Part shown: positions 44,265 through 60,386 of the stretch, one piece after another
How the letters are laid out: every line of letters begins with the position of its first letter
Numbering within the stretch: position 1 is the stretch's first letter
Assembly (NCBI GenBank): GCA_018350325.1
Contig: JAEVLN010000011.1
Coordinates: 2,910,449 to 2,974,448, forward strand
Source: Globodera rostochiensis
Lineage: Eukaryota > Nematoda > Chromadorea > Rhabditida > Heteroderidae
Length of the DNA: 64,000 nt
Direction: 5' to 3'
The notes under the pieces: model-generated
Database searches by the model: none
What the model saw: only the letters and a program-made list of their open reading frames with translations
What the model was told of the DNA's origin: nothing
Program-made: the position numbers and the translations under genes

Positions 44265-46902
44265 GTCCCATTAGCCGTCTCTATGGATCTTATGCCCCCG
44301 CCGTAGGCGTTTTAACCGTCCCAGCCAGCTGGACACGCTTCCTTACAATTCTCTTTTTAGACGCCCTTCGTCCGAGCTGACCCATATTAAAACACCGTGA
44401 AAAATGCTCCGCCTCACACCGGGTAGCCTTGGTATATCGTACCTTTGGTATTTTGTTGGCGCGCGCCATCTTTTATCACATTAGATTTAGAAAAAGAATT
44501 TTCACCCTGTCTAATATATGTAGGTACTCCCAATTCTGTATAATTCCACAAATTTTATTCTTTTCAATGCAATGGCTGGTGTCATAGAGTACAAAATTCG
44601 ATAGAATATATGAGAAAGAAGAGGCAATCGTCCGCCGTATTTGTTGCTCCAACCAAAACCCCATCCCATTTTTTTATTCATTCCTTTGCACAGAGAAAGG
44701 CACCGAGTGAAAGAGAGAAGGTATGTATGTAGTAAGTGTGTGGGTGTGTTAATCGGAGAGATGTGTGTACATACGCTTCTATGAAAGAGTTGTGTGTTGC
44801 TGATGGGGAAAGTTTTAGACGTGTATAAATGGGATTCTATGTAAGAGAAGCAAAGGCTGGAAGAGGGAAACACACAAATAGAAGGCGAGTGCAGAACAGG
44901 CCGCTTCCTTTCATTCGTCCGCGTCCGCTCGCACGTTATTGCTTCCCCACCTTTTTCTAATCTCTCACACAAACATATTCCATTTGCTTCGATTCGATTT
45001 AGCACTTTCTCGCATTGCTTGCACAATGATTTGTTGGATAGTTAGGCCAAACTTAACTATAGGTGGGACGGAACGACGCATGGATTAAGGCTTTTCGGGG
45101 TTTTCAATTGTTCTTTTTACATGTTTTTTTAAAATACACATACAGTACCGGAAAAAAGTTTATGCGCCAACATAAAATTATTAAATTTGTGTTTTTATCT
45201 CAAAAACGACTAATGCTAGCAAAACGGTTTCTTTTATGAAAATGTAGTAATTATCTCTGTAGTCGCATTGTAAGAAACTCAGATTTATATGGTTTAGGGG
45301 GAAGTAATTTTCCTTTCTTCTGCCAACACAAAGTACAAGACTGTTATATATTTTACGAATATAAAATAAAACTGGCGACCGCAAAGTAAACTTGCTTTAC
45401 AATTCCAAGAAATGACCTACAGTACCCCTGGTGTAGATGTCGACAAAAATTTTTCACCCTAAGCTTAACTCTTCGGGGGAAAGTCGGAGAGCTTAGAGTC
45501 AAAGGTCGATCCTGTAGAGAATTTTGTGGGTTATTCGCCCCATATGACGGTTTTATGCAGAAAATTTCCAAGCCCTCGGGGATTGTCTGATCAAGTTAGT
45601 GCAGTTATCTTTTTCGTTCAGTATCCAAAGTTATGCAACTGAACCGAAAAAAAAAGTTAACGCGTTAAATAACGAGAATATTTTTAAGGTTTTCACCAAA
45701 CGGATAAACTTCCGCGCATTCTTTGATTGGATAAAGTGAAAAGGAGGTTGCCAATCAATAAATGGCAATGAACTTTTAGCGACCACAGATAATTACTACA
45801 TTTTCATAAAAGAAACCGTTTTGCTAGCATTAGTCGTTTTTGAGATAAATACATAAATTTAATAATTTTATGTTGGCGCATAAACTTTTTTCCGGTACTG
45901 TACAAGTTAAATAAACATGATATGGAGAACTAGCGCGGGCATGTTCATGTTTTAATTTGGAGGTACAATTAGTAGAAGCTATCATTATAAGGAAATAAGC
46001 TTGTAAAAAAGTAGCGAGTTAGGGTGTTAGTGAGTTGGGTGTCGTCCATTTTGTCAGTGGGACCCTTTATTCAGCCTCTCACTTCCTACCCCCGCGCTTT
46101 GTTTATTTAGTATTAGCGAGCAAACTATAAAGATTTAACAGCTTTTGAACCATAAATATCATTTTAAAAATTTTTTGGCCACCTCATAAAGTTCGAACAG
46201 TTCAACCAACTGGGCATGCAAAACAAAGTTCACCATCACGTTCAGCACCCCAAAAAACCTCTAAATGCATAAAATAAATAAGATTTCACGCAAATACAGA
46301 CAGCTGTTGGTTTATTTTGCTACCGCGCATGTTATTGCATCTTATGACCCCATTTTCTTCGCTTATCCCTTTTCTCAATCCCAATTTTGAATTCATGCTC
46401 TTTAATAAGAATTTACTTTTTCACTTATTTGCTGATAAAGTGGTATCCAGAGGGTTTAGGCAAATCGGTGTTTTAATCAAAAGTTCTTGTTATCGATCGA
46501 CCAACCCGATTTCCTTTGTAACGTATTTTTTTTAATGACATAACGCCAACGCCCAATGCCATATTTAATCGCTATTTCCTTCGTTAAATTATAGTCGAAC
46601 AGCTAATTTAATCGTCTCTTTTCTTAGAAAGACCAGCGGTAAAAATCGCACAGCGACTGCCATATTTGATTTTTCTCGACATCGACAGACAAATATATTT
46701 GAATAAAAACCGAGCAAAATCAATACATCGTAGAGGAACAACGACAAAATCATTCAGTTAATCTCGTCGTCTTCCACATAGTTCTACTGAGTTGTTCGAC
46801 GGTAGTTTAACAAAACAAAACCGCTTAACTCTGAGCTAACTCCTCAACACAGTCTGCTCAACCTCATACAGCTCGTACAACTCACTTCTTTAAACAGCTC
46901 AG
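44265..46902. other. Intergenic before casein kinase 1 gamma
   Basis: Apart from the Tc1/mariner-type MITE at 45143-45900, I see no clear gene. A minus-strand stretch at about 46143-46265 preceded by a CATTTAG acceptor could encode NFVLHAQLVELFELYEVAKK, possibly an isolated exon. The long minus frame at 44511-45026 has biased composition and no domain. The 5' exons of casein kinase 1 gamma may lie between 46300 and 46900. Confidence 0.4.
45141..45902. mobile_element. Tc1/mariner-type MITE with about 125-bp inverted repeats
   Basis: The element is 45143-45900, beginning CAGTACCGGAAAAAAGTTTA and ending with the inverse (TTTTTTCCGGTACTG). The arms (about 45143-45268 and 45773-45900) stay paired with few mismatches through ttatgcgccaacataaaatt and gctagcaaaacggtttcttt. 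It is flanked by TA on both sides, the Tc1/mariner target. The 500-bp interior has no transposase frame. Confidence 0.9.
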
Positions 46903-48642
46903 TTTCAAAACATTTTTGCTGTGTTTGTCGAGGCAATAAGTTTGGAACCAAACACGGAAAAACAACAGCAACTGGAGAACCAACCGCAACAAGAAGCGCG
47001 GAAGTTTTCCACCTTGGGTCGGAATAGCGCGGCAAACGCCTCAACTACACCCTTGGCCGGAATCAGTCAATTTTTTTTTGTTTGGGTTTATTCGAATACC
47101 TTCTTTTAGGTTCACCGAGTAACACTATGGCGAATGTTCGCGGGCCAAGCTCGTCGACATCAACTTCAACCAATGCGTCGGTCGGCGTTCTTATGGTCGG
47201 GCCTAACTTCAAGGCATGTCTTATTTGGAAGAAAAGAACGCTTCCTAATTTCCAACTGTTAAGGTTGGTAAAAAAATTGGATGTGGTAATTTTGGCGAAC
47301 TTCGACTTGGCAAAAATCTTTACAACAATGAACACGTGGCAATAAAGTTGGAACCTATGAAAAGTAAAGCGCCTCAACTTCATCTGGAATATCGTTTCTA
47401 CAAACTACTTGGCCAAACAGGTTCATTTTGGGCTTACCAGAATTTTAATTCCAAGGAAATTTCCGAGTGCATAACGTTTTGGAATAAATTCAGTTTCTCA
47501 AACACCTAAAGTTATTTACCAATTTGAAATTTTTGGTTTAGAGGGACTTCCACAAGTACATTATTTTGGTCCGTGCGGCAAATACAATGCGCTTGTAATG
47601 GAATTGCTTGGTCATTCGCTGGAGGATCTTTTTGATCTTTGTGACAGAAAATTTACACTCAAAACCGCGTGTATGATCGCAATGCAATTGGTTCCGCACT
47701 TTTTTCGAATTATCCTTATTATTACCTTCTGCAGTTGAGACGAATCGAATATGTTCATTCAAAGCATTTGATTTACCGTGATGTTAAACCGGAGAATTTT
47801 CTTATCGGGAGGAGTTCCACTCGGAAGCAGCACATTTTGCACATAATTGACTTCGGACTCGCCAAAGAATACATCGACTGTGACACCGGTAATAAAAATA
47901 CTGAGTTTTCTTGAAATTCCGGTCTCTTTACAGGGAAACACATCGCTTATCGTGAACACAAATCATTAACCGGGACTGCTAGATATATGTCCATAAACAC
48001 GCATTTGGGTAAGGAGCAAAGTCGCCGTGACGATTTGGAGGCGCTTGGGCACATGTTCATGTATTTCTTGCGTGGTTCATTGCCCTGGCAAGGCCTAAAA
48101 GCTGACACACTCAAGGAAAGGTATCAGAAAATCGGCGATACGAAACGCGCGACTCCGATTGAAGTGCTCTGTGAAGGATTTCCCGGTTGCACTTGGCCTT
48201 TCTTTACAATGTACAATTTTATTTTAGATGAATTCGCTCAGTACTTGCGGTATGCTCGGCGACTTGACTTTTTTGAAACCCCAGACTACGAGTATTGTTA
48301 TGGTCTCTTCAAAATTGTGCTCGAAAGGACTGGCCACACCTACGATTACGAGTTCGACTGGACGCACAAACTAAATCAGGCAGTTCGTTTCGTTCTGCTA
48401 GCTTATTGTGCAAGCAACAATTTCAGACTACCCCAAGCGGTTCCATTCATACGGGTGTTGGCATGGACGGTGGCGATTTGCGAAAAACAAGAACCGATTA
48501 CACAAAACGCTCGTCGGCTCCAAAGCCTCGAAACTCGGATGGTTTGCTGAGGAGTGGCCAACAGGTCAACAGCACAACAACCGGGGTTGGTATCGGACAC
48601 CATGGACCTGGCTTTGGCTCCACACAGGTTTCTAATTGTTAA
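46903..48642 (+). CDS. CSNK1G: Casein kinase 1 gamma
   Basis: Membrane-associated Ser/Thr kinase of the Wnt and vesicle pathways. Exons in phase: 46903-about 47062, 47110-47216, 47264-47420, 47542-47690, 47735-47888, 47934-48185, 48228-48379, 48427-48642. The gamma-specific GVLMVGPNF precedes the glycine loop [13 protein letters not shown]. Catalytic motifs are [24 protein letters not shown] and [20 protein letters not shown]. The first exon shown opens after an acceptor (ctcag at 46902) and has no ATG, so either an upstream exon exists or translation starts at Met 47127 ([10 protein letters not shown]). Two introns start GC (47217 and 48380). The C-terminus is Gly/Ser/Thr-rich and ends VSNC; the Cys cluster plus poly-basic tail of vertebrate CK1 gamma, used for palmitoylation, is not seen. 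Confidence 0.93.
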
Positions 48643-49924
48643 TTGATTAGCTGTGCAAAGATACGATACACGAGTATTTTGGCTGAAACTATTTGTCAAT
48701 ACGTCCCCATTATAATTGTCCTTTAATCTCTATTTTCTCGGGCGTCCCAAAGTTCAATTTGGAAAATGGGCACAGGAAATGGCTGTACTATAGCTGACCG
48801 GACGCAAAAAAATGGTTGAATTATATATAAAAACGACTGTTTCGACGAACTAAGCACGAAAAAATAGGACTCAAGGTGCAGAAATGCGCGCTGGTTTTTA
48901 AACAGGTTCCAATTTTGAAAAACCATAGTGGGGGACCCTTTTGGAAGTTTTGTGACATGTTATTGATGCACTGATTACTTCGTCAGTAGAAAATAAAAAT
49001 TGAGAATTGAAATCGGTTAAAATGGCCATTCTTTACCTGTTTAGGTGATAAACTCAAATGCCGGCGAAATGGAGGAGAGCGCGAGGCCTCCGGTGATCAA
49101 CCGTCAGCAGGAGGAGGAACACAGTGAAGTGAAGTAAATGATTTGTTTCACAATGTAATGTTAATAGGAAGTTGATATCATCTGAAACTGAAATTGGGTT
49201 CGGATCCGGTTTAGACTGTAGGCTCGTAACACGGATTTTCCGAAAGGCATTCTGATACCGGAGTTGGACAAAAGCCGGATCCGAGCCCAGTACGGTCAGA
49301 TCGCTAATGGAAACGTGACTTTCAGAGATTGTTTTAGATGTTGTTGTTTCCGTCGCCGCCGCAGAAAAGTTCCACAGCAGCATGTGAAGTGACAATACAA
49401 CTTGATGATATCCTATTTGAGTGATTTTTCCGTTTCTATGGTTTTTCCATCTAAATAAGGCTTCTTCCTTCACTATATTTTTATTCTTCGTTTGTTTTGT
49501 CCGATTTCAAAACTGCTGAGTTAGTATTATTATGTTGCTGCGATGACTAAAAATGTAGAACAATGGGTGGCTGAAGTTTTGCTTCCAAATTTGTTTATCT
49601 ATCTCTCGGCTTCCATCGGATTGCCTCCCCCCGTTTTGCAGAACCCATGGCCTTATTCTCTTCCTCCGACGATTTCCTCTTTCGCTAATTGCACCTAATT
49701 ATAAGGCAAATTCAGAGTAGGTTTTCTAGACAACAAAACAACCCTAATAAGAGCTATGTTGTTCATTATTTTACAATCATTTTTAGAACTTTGCAAATTT
49801 ACAACCAAATAAAGCCAGTTTCGGATCGGCTTCTTCAGAAAGAATTATTTGAAATACAAATGAATGGATAAGAGACCAGAAAATAGAAATGTTGCAACTA
49901 GGTGAATAAAGGGTGGCCAACTCG
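48643..49924. other. Convergent intergenic region
   Basis: Between the 3' ends of casein kinase 1 gamma and PIGO. A minus-strand frame at 49054-49473 contains a hydrophobic start followed by SAAATETTTSKTISESHVSI, which could be a secreted orphan. It has no recognisable domain and no supporting splice structure, so I do not call it a gene. Confidence 0.4.
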
Positions 49925-52900
49925 TCATTGGTTTGTTCCATCCACCCGTAAAATCTTCCATAAAAGAATGAGGGTGCAACAGAAAATGGAGTCGACGGCT
50001 TCAAACACGAATTTTGGGGCGAATACTTTAAAAAACATTAAATGTTGATGATGGATAAAAGCAGCCATCGAAGAGCCGAAAACCTGAATGACAGGGGATT
50101 GATTTACTTTCGTTTCACGAATTGAAAATTTGAAGTCATTGCGTTAATTGTTTTAAAAACACCAAACCACAGAAGAAAATGTCTGATTATCAGATAACGC
50201 AACCGACCAAATCGTGTGCATATTACCCGGAGTCCAACGAAGAGCAACATGCAAAACGGCCCTTCGACTGTATTGTCCTTCTCCCGCTTAAACACCAACA
50301 GCGAGGCCAGCACTTTACCGGAGAACATGTTACAGAGTACGAGGAGGGCGGGTAGCAATTTGAAAGGAAAATTGCCCGGAAGGCCAATGAAAGCGGCGTG
50401 CCAGGGGATCGAACTGAGCGTTTGGTGATGACCAGTGGCATAAAAGGAGAGCAACCCGATGAAGTGGAGGAGTATGACGCTGGTCCACACGCTCTCTTAA
50501 ACACACTGAAAATTAATACCAAGCCTCACCACCTCACCCATTGAGGTCAGAGGATCGGACATGGAAAACAATATCAGAGTCAGTGCCATTTGCAGCCCGT
50601 AAGGATATCCGGCTAACATCATTAACGGAACACCCAATGCATGAAAATGGGGCTGAACCCAACCCAAAGCGGACGTCACAGGATCTTTCAGCCAACGAAA
50701 AATGGAAAGGTGGGCGAAGAAAGCGATGTAAACAATTTGGGCCAAGCGACGGGAGACCGACTCGACAAAGCGTTTGTTCATGTGCAAATTACTGACTTCT
50801 GCTGAGAGGCCGTATTCAACGATCCCTATGAAGAAGATAGTTTTGAAATATTAGTGCTCCAAAGGAATACGCAAAAAATTCTTGGTCTTTGTCGAACATT
50901 TACCTGGGACAGTCCCAACAACACTGAGTTCAAATGCCCAATGCAAAATGAGAAGGACGGCCATGGACCACACGAAAGCTCTTGTCAAAATATGAACACG
51001 GCCGGAATGCTCTTCCAACAGAATCCAAATCACTCCCAAGGCAAACATAACGGACAGAAGGAACATTGTACCCTTTTCGAAATTATCGGAGAAACAGCCA
51101 ACCTTAAGACGGAAAATGATAACAACCCAATGCTCTAACTAATCCTTCAAGCAACAAAACAGACCTGTTCCTCTCGACACCCCTCAAAATCTTTCAAAAA
51201 CCGCGTGATGAAGAGAAATCCAAAAGCATATTTTAATTCCTCCGGTATTTCTTGATATCTCAGCGGTCTAAATAAAAAATCCCAATTCATCATTGTTACC
51301 CCCAATTTGTTTTAGCAAAACAAGGATATATTTGAAACGGACACCCAAAACGACCTTTTCTCGTTCAATTTGCGTAGCATAAGAACGCAAACGACGCTTT
51401 GGAGAAAAAAACGAAGAACATCGGATTCGTAGATAATGTAACTGTTGGACATTGGTAACAAAGAAAGGACCAAACTGACAAAAAGTGTCAGACAGAGAGA
51501 ACGCGAAAAAGGCGGATTTTTGTCCGCGAAAAACCCAAACAATTTGTAAGAAATGACCATCGTTTGGGAAAATAAAGACACGCCGAGGCTCGTCAGCGAA
51601 AAAATGACCATGTCAGTGGTCGGATCGTCTGCAAACACCAAACTCAGCTAAAAATTACGAGAAAGTAAAAAATTTTTGAGTTTTGTTTGAATGTTTTGGG
51701 CTCTGCTTTACTCAGAAGATCAGTTTCAGCAGCAATACCAATGAAAACTGACAACTTTCACCTGCAGAAATAAAAGAGCAGAACGGAACACCCAAAGGCG
51801 CATCGTAATCCATTCCTCGGCATTATCCAACAACAAAAAACTGTTGAAAACAATTGTCTCAAGCATCGAAAGGAGTCCAACGACGCATACAGAAAAATGG
51901 AACTGGTCCAAGGAGTTACGAATGAGCTTTTGGAGATTTTTTATTGTTAAAACATTCGAATTAAAATCGTCAGGAGAGTTTTCATGTTGACGAATGATTT
52001 TGCGAAGTTGTTCCTGAAAAACAACTATTATAAAGCCGTAGAAAGAGACACAAGCCGAGCTTGAATAAAAGTAAACTAAAAATAGTTGATAATTGATTAT
52101 ACGAACTTGCAATTGCGGTTGGTGAAAGAGATAGTGCTGTGCGTAGCGGATCATTTGGAAGGCGTTAAGTCGAAGTTCTCGAAGCGAATTTTCAGGTAAA
52201 AGCGACTCAATCATAAGACCAATGCTCGAAAACGGGATAGGCACATCTAACAAAAGGGCCAATGTCGGGACCAGGTCGACCTGAACAAGATTTTATGGTT
52301 ATTTATTTAGGATTTGGCCTTGAGATTTTCACCCTTCGTTACAAATGTTCTAACAATAAATGTTCCGCACCATAAAATGCTCGTAAAGTACCTGATGCAC
52401 TGTTAAAATGTTTGATAGATTGGCCATGACATTGAGCCGATTTGAATAGACGAAAAGTGCGGAAGAAACTTCGGCGGGACTGTCTGCGCCGTGATCTCCA
52501 GTTTGAGTCATGCCATGATCACCAAGAACAAACTGTAATGAGTTTATAAATACTTCTCCATAAAAAATGATTAACCGACTAGGACAGCATCGTCTGGCAT
52601 TTCTTCTGTGACATTTCGTACAAGCTCATCCATTTGGCCAAGTTTACGTGACATTTCCGGATGCATTGGCCCATAACGATGTCCGGCGTGGTCCACACCA
52701 AGACAGTGCGCAATCATCAAAGACCAATCCGTTCGGTTCAGTTCGTCGTAAATATGTGCTAAAGTGAAAACAATTCCATTTTCGGAAAAGATATAAAAAA
52801 ACCAATGACAATATTGTCTACAGTGTCCAGATCTTTGATGTCAAAACTCGGCCCCTCAAAGTGACGATTAAAACGACCGGGCAGAAGTTGCAGCCTAAAC

Positions 52901-53608
52901 ATGAATTTTTACTATCGGGGCCGAGCAAGTAAAACAAAATTGCAGGTTTTCAAAAAAAAATTTTTTCTCATTATCCCCCTCCCCCCGAAGGCCAAGGTGG
53001 ATTAATTCAATAAGAAATTTGCTTAACACAAACCAAGTGTCATCTCCCAACAGTGTAACATTTCGGCTCCTCGAGATGAATTGGTCGACTATGTTATCTT
53101 CGACAACTTCGGCTCCTCCAAAATTGTCACTAGCTTCGATAAAAGCTGGGACAGAACCCGTAACCAATGCCTTAATGCGCTGGAATGTGGTTGTGGGCGC
53201 ATCTGCAAGTAGTACGAAGAGGCCTGCATTCGAAGACTTGAGCAGCTCAGCCACCAATGGCATTTGTCCAATGTAATACTTCGATGGCGAGTCCATTCTT
53301 TCAATGCCATTATGCGCAGGAAAAACAAAATCAAACCTAAAAAAAAGAAATTTTATAATCTAAATCAAAACCCCGCAAATTTACCGCAGTGCGTCGATAA
53401 TAAGCAGAATGGTTTTGTTGAAGTGAGCACTCGTCCAGCATTGCGGGTCATTAGCATCAACGTCCCCGCAAGAACTCCGATGGGAAAGCACATGACGTTT
53501 CACAAGCAAACCTCGCTGAAAAATCAGCAATGAGACGACATAGGAAAAGGCCAAAGTCAGTAACCGCAATGTCAGTGACTTGCTAATTGCAGTGGACGAA
53601 GTGCGCAT
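49925..53608 (-). CDS. PIGO: GPI ethanolamine phosphate transferase 3 subunit PIGO
   Basis: ER multi-pass enzyme that adds phosphoethanolamine to the third mannose of the GPI anchor. It begins at 53608 ([20 protein letters not shown]) with a membrane anchor. The luminal alkaline-phosphatase-like domain shows [15 protein letters not shown] (metal-binding Asp), [20 protein letters not shown] (active-site Thr in the PTTT-type motif), [16 protein letters not shown] and [14 protein letters not shown]. Many transmembrane helices follow, with [20 protein letters not shown], parallel to human ATGHQPVFPAIHWHAAFVG. The last exon (50025-49925) has [14 protein letters not shown]. About a dozen exons are separated by 40-60-bp introns, each recognisable by phase. 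PIGO works with PIGF. Confidence 0.95.
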
Positions 53609-53878
53609 TAATTACTAAAATTGAAATTTTGAAGAAAAGCATCCACCTTCAAAAACCAGTCCTTATTTAATGCTGTGGTTACATAAAAATCGTCGGATGA
53701 CGACGCAAAAAATATAAGGGAAAAATGAGAGATTTCTCAGACCGATGAAATCGTTCGACTGAGAAATCTGCAATTATCGGGAAATGGGGGATCCCACACA
53801 ACTCATCCATATCCAATTCAGCCTGGATTTTTCCTGCTGAATACAAAACCCAGGTCCAGTGGAGCCGAGCCTAACACC

Positions 53879-54202
53879 AACTCATCCACAAGCATAACTT
53901 GCTTCAAACTTAACCGATTTAGAAAGTCTTAACGCCATTCGATAGATCTCGAACAGTTGAAGCTAACATTAAGTTAAAACTTTGTGATTTGACAAATATC
54001 AAAAAAGTTATGGTCAGAAAACCGCCCAAAAATCGGAATTTTTAAACTTTCTCAAGTGTTAAGGCCATAACTTTTTTGAAACTTGTCCAATCGCAAAGCT
54101 TTAACTTAATGTTAGCTTCAACTGTTCGAGATCTATCGAATGGCGTTAAGACTTTCTAAATCGGTTAAGTTTGAAGCAAGTTATGCTCTATGGATGAGTT
54201 GG
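53879..54202. mobile_element. Long foldback element (arms about 135 bp)
   Basis: The left arm starts CCAACTCATCCA(53881) and runs through agcataacttgcttcaaact, gaaagtcttaacgccattcg, atagatctcgaacagttgaa and aacattaagttaaaa. The right arm (54062-54202) is its inverse and ends TGGATGAGTTGGG. Only about 45 bases separate the arms, so a transcript would form a near-perfect hairpin. No coding potential. Confidence 0.88.
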
Positions 54203-54919
54203 GTATGGATGAGGGGAACAGGACGTTTGGGCCCTGCCGTTTGGGCCCCGACGTTTGGGCCCTGCCGTTTGGGCCCCGCCGTTTGGGCCCCAAGGACGTT
54301 TGGGCCCCGGACGTTTGGGCCCCAAGGAAACGATATCAGGGCTGCGTCGAAATAAAAAATTTTCGAAATCAGAATTTTTTTATTTCGGTTTTCGAAATCG
54401 AAACAAAAGAAACACAAGGTTCGGCGCAACCCTGATGCATACTGTACATAAGATAAATAAAAATACATAATCGTTTAACACCCTATTTTTTTACGTCAAT
54501 TATGGTCTACTATTTTTTGCCTAAGCTTAAGCTCGGCTAGCTAGGCCTAAGCCTAAGCCTAAGCTCAGGGTGGCTTAGGCCTAAGCCTAGCAAACCCCTA
54601 AGCCTTGCAATTTTCAGAATTTTTGCGAGGAATTTGTCCACCTTTACCAAATGAACCCCTGAATTTCCTGCAAATTTTCGGATTATTGTATTTGAATTAT
54701 AATTTTTGTAATTTTTGTTATGTATTGTTCATTTGAAAAAAAATTCTGAATAAATAAAAAGTTCGGCAAGTCCGAATTCCCATTGAGAAACTTTAGGGGG
54801 CCCAAACGTCCGGGGCCCAAACGGCGGGGCCCAAACGTCCCCGGGGCCCAAACGGCAGGGCCCAAACGTCGGGGCCCAAACGGCAGGGCCCAAACGACCC
54901 CCACTCTGGATGAGTTGGG
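54189..54919. mobile_element. Word-ended foldback, GGGCCCAAACG variant
   Basis: The left end (54223-54325) has seven copies of CGTTTGGGCCC and the right end (54794-54902) seven inverted copies of GGGCCCAAACG. Spacers alternate between ACG and CCG starts on both sides. The core has, on the minus strand, the same ordered landmarks as 10699-11157 (ggaaattcaggggttcattt, a ggcctaagcct block, cagggttgcg). The sequence GGATGAGTTGGGT flanks both sides (54192-54204 and 54910-54922). Confidence 0.85.
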
Positions 54920-55389
54920 TTTACCTCACAAAATTCGCATTTTTTTTTTTGACAGATCGCCAAACATGAAGCTTTTATGATTTGATTGTTTAGAAAACGT
55001 TACATGCGCTTTAAAGTGGTTTTCAGCTACTATACTTAACTAGGGCCCGGATTTTTTAGTTCCTGAACTATTTTTTTTACTGAGCGCGCCCTGCTCTGAA
55101 CGAAAATCATGTTTTTTTAGCTCACCTCGAGTGTTTTTAAGCGTTTTTATAGGTTTGAGGTTTTTAAGGAACTATTGAACATTTTCTAACCAAATACATT
55201 GGATTAAAAACTGAATAAATTTGAGTTGTTGCAGTTTACCCTAACTCTTTGACTCTCACTCTTTGAGATTTTGCACCTTAAGATCTAATTTATCGGCATT
55301 TGCCCCATTTGATTTCTTTTTTTTTGTGTATAAATAAATAAAAAGTCATCTTAGTTATATTTAATTTAGATTTGGACAAAGTTATTGAA

Positions 55390-60386
<4,997 letters not shown>

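Larger units (their letters stand above)
53609..55389. other. Divergent spacer PIGO/CDC5L, filled by foldback elements
   Basis: Contains two foldbacks listed separately (53879-54202 and 54223-54898). The 55000-55380 part is AT-rich with no exon and should hold the CDC5L promoter; a ttaatttag motif ends at 55369, 21 bases before its ATG. Confidence 0.5.

Noticed and set aside
44511..45026. A 171-codon minus-strand frame
   Set aside because: Compositionally biased (Cys, Ser, Tyr, Arg) with no domain; it overlaps gtgtgt/agagag simple sequence and lacks splice context.
49054..49473. A 139-codon minus-strand frame with a hydrophobic segment
   Set aside because: No homology or splice support, and it lies in a convergent 3' region; kept only as a note.
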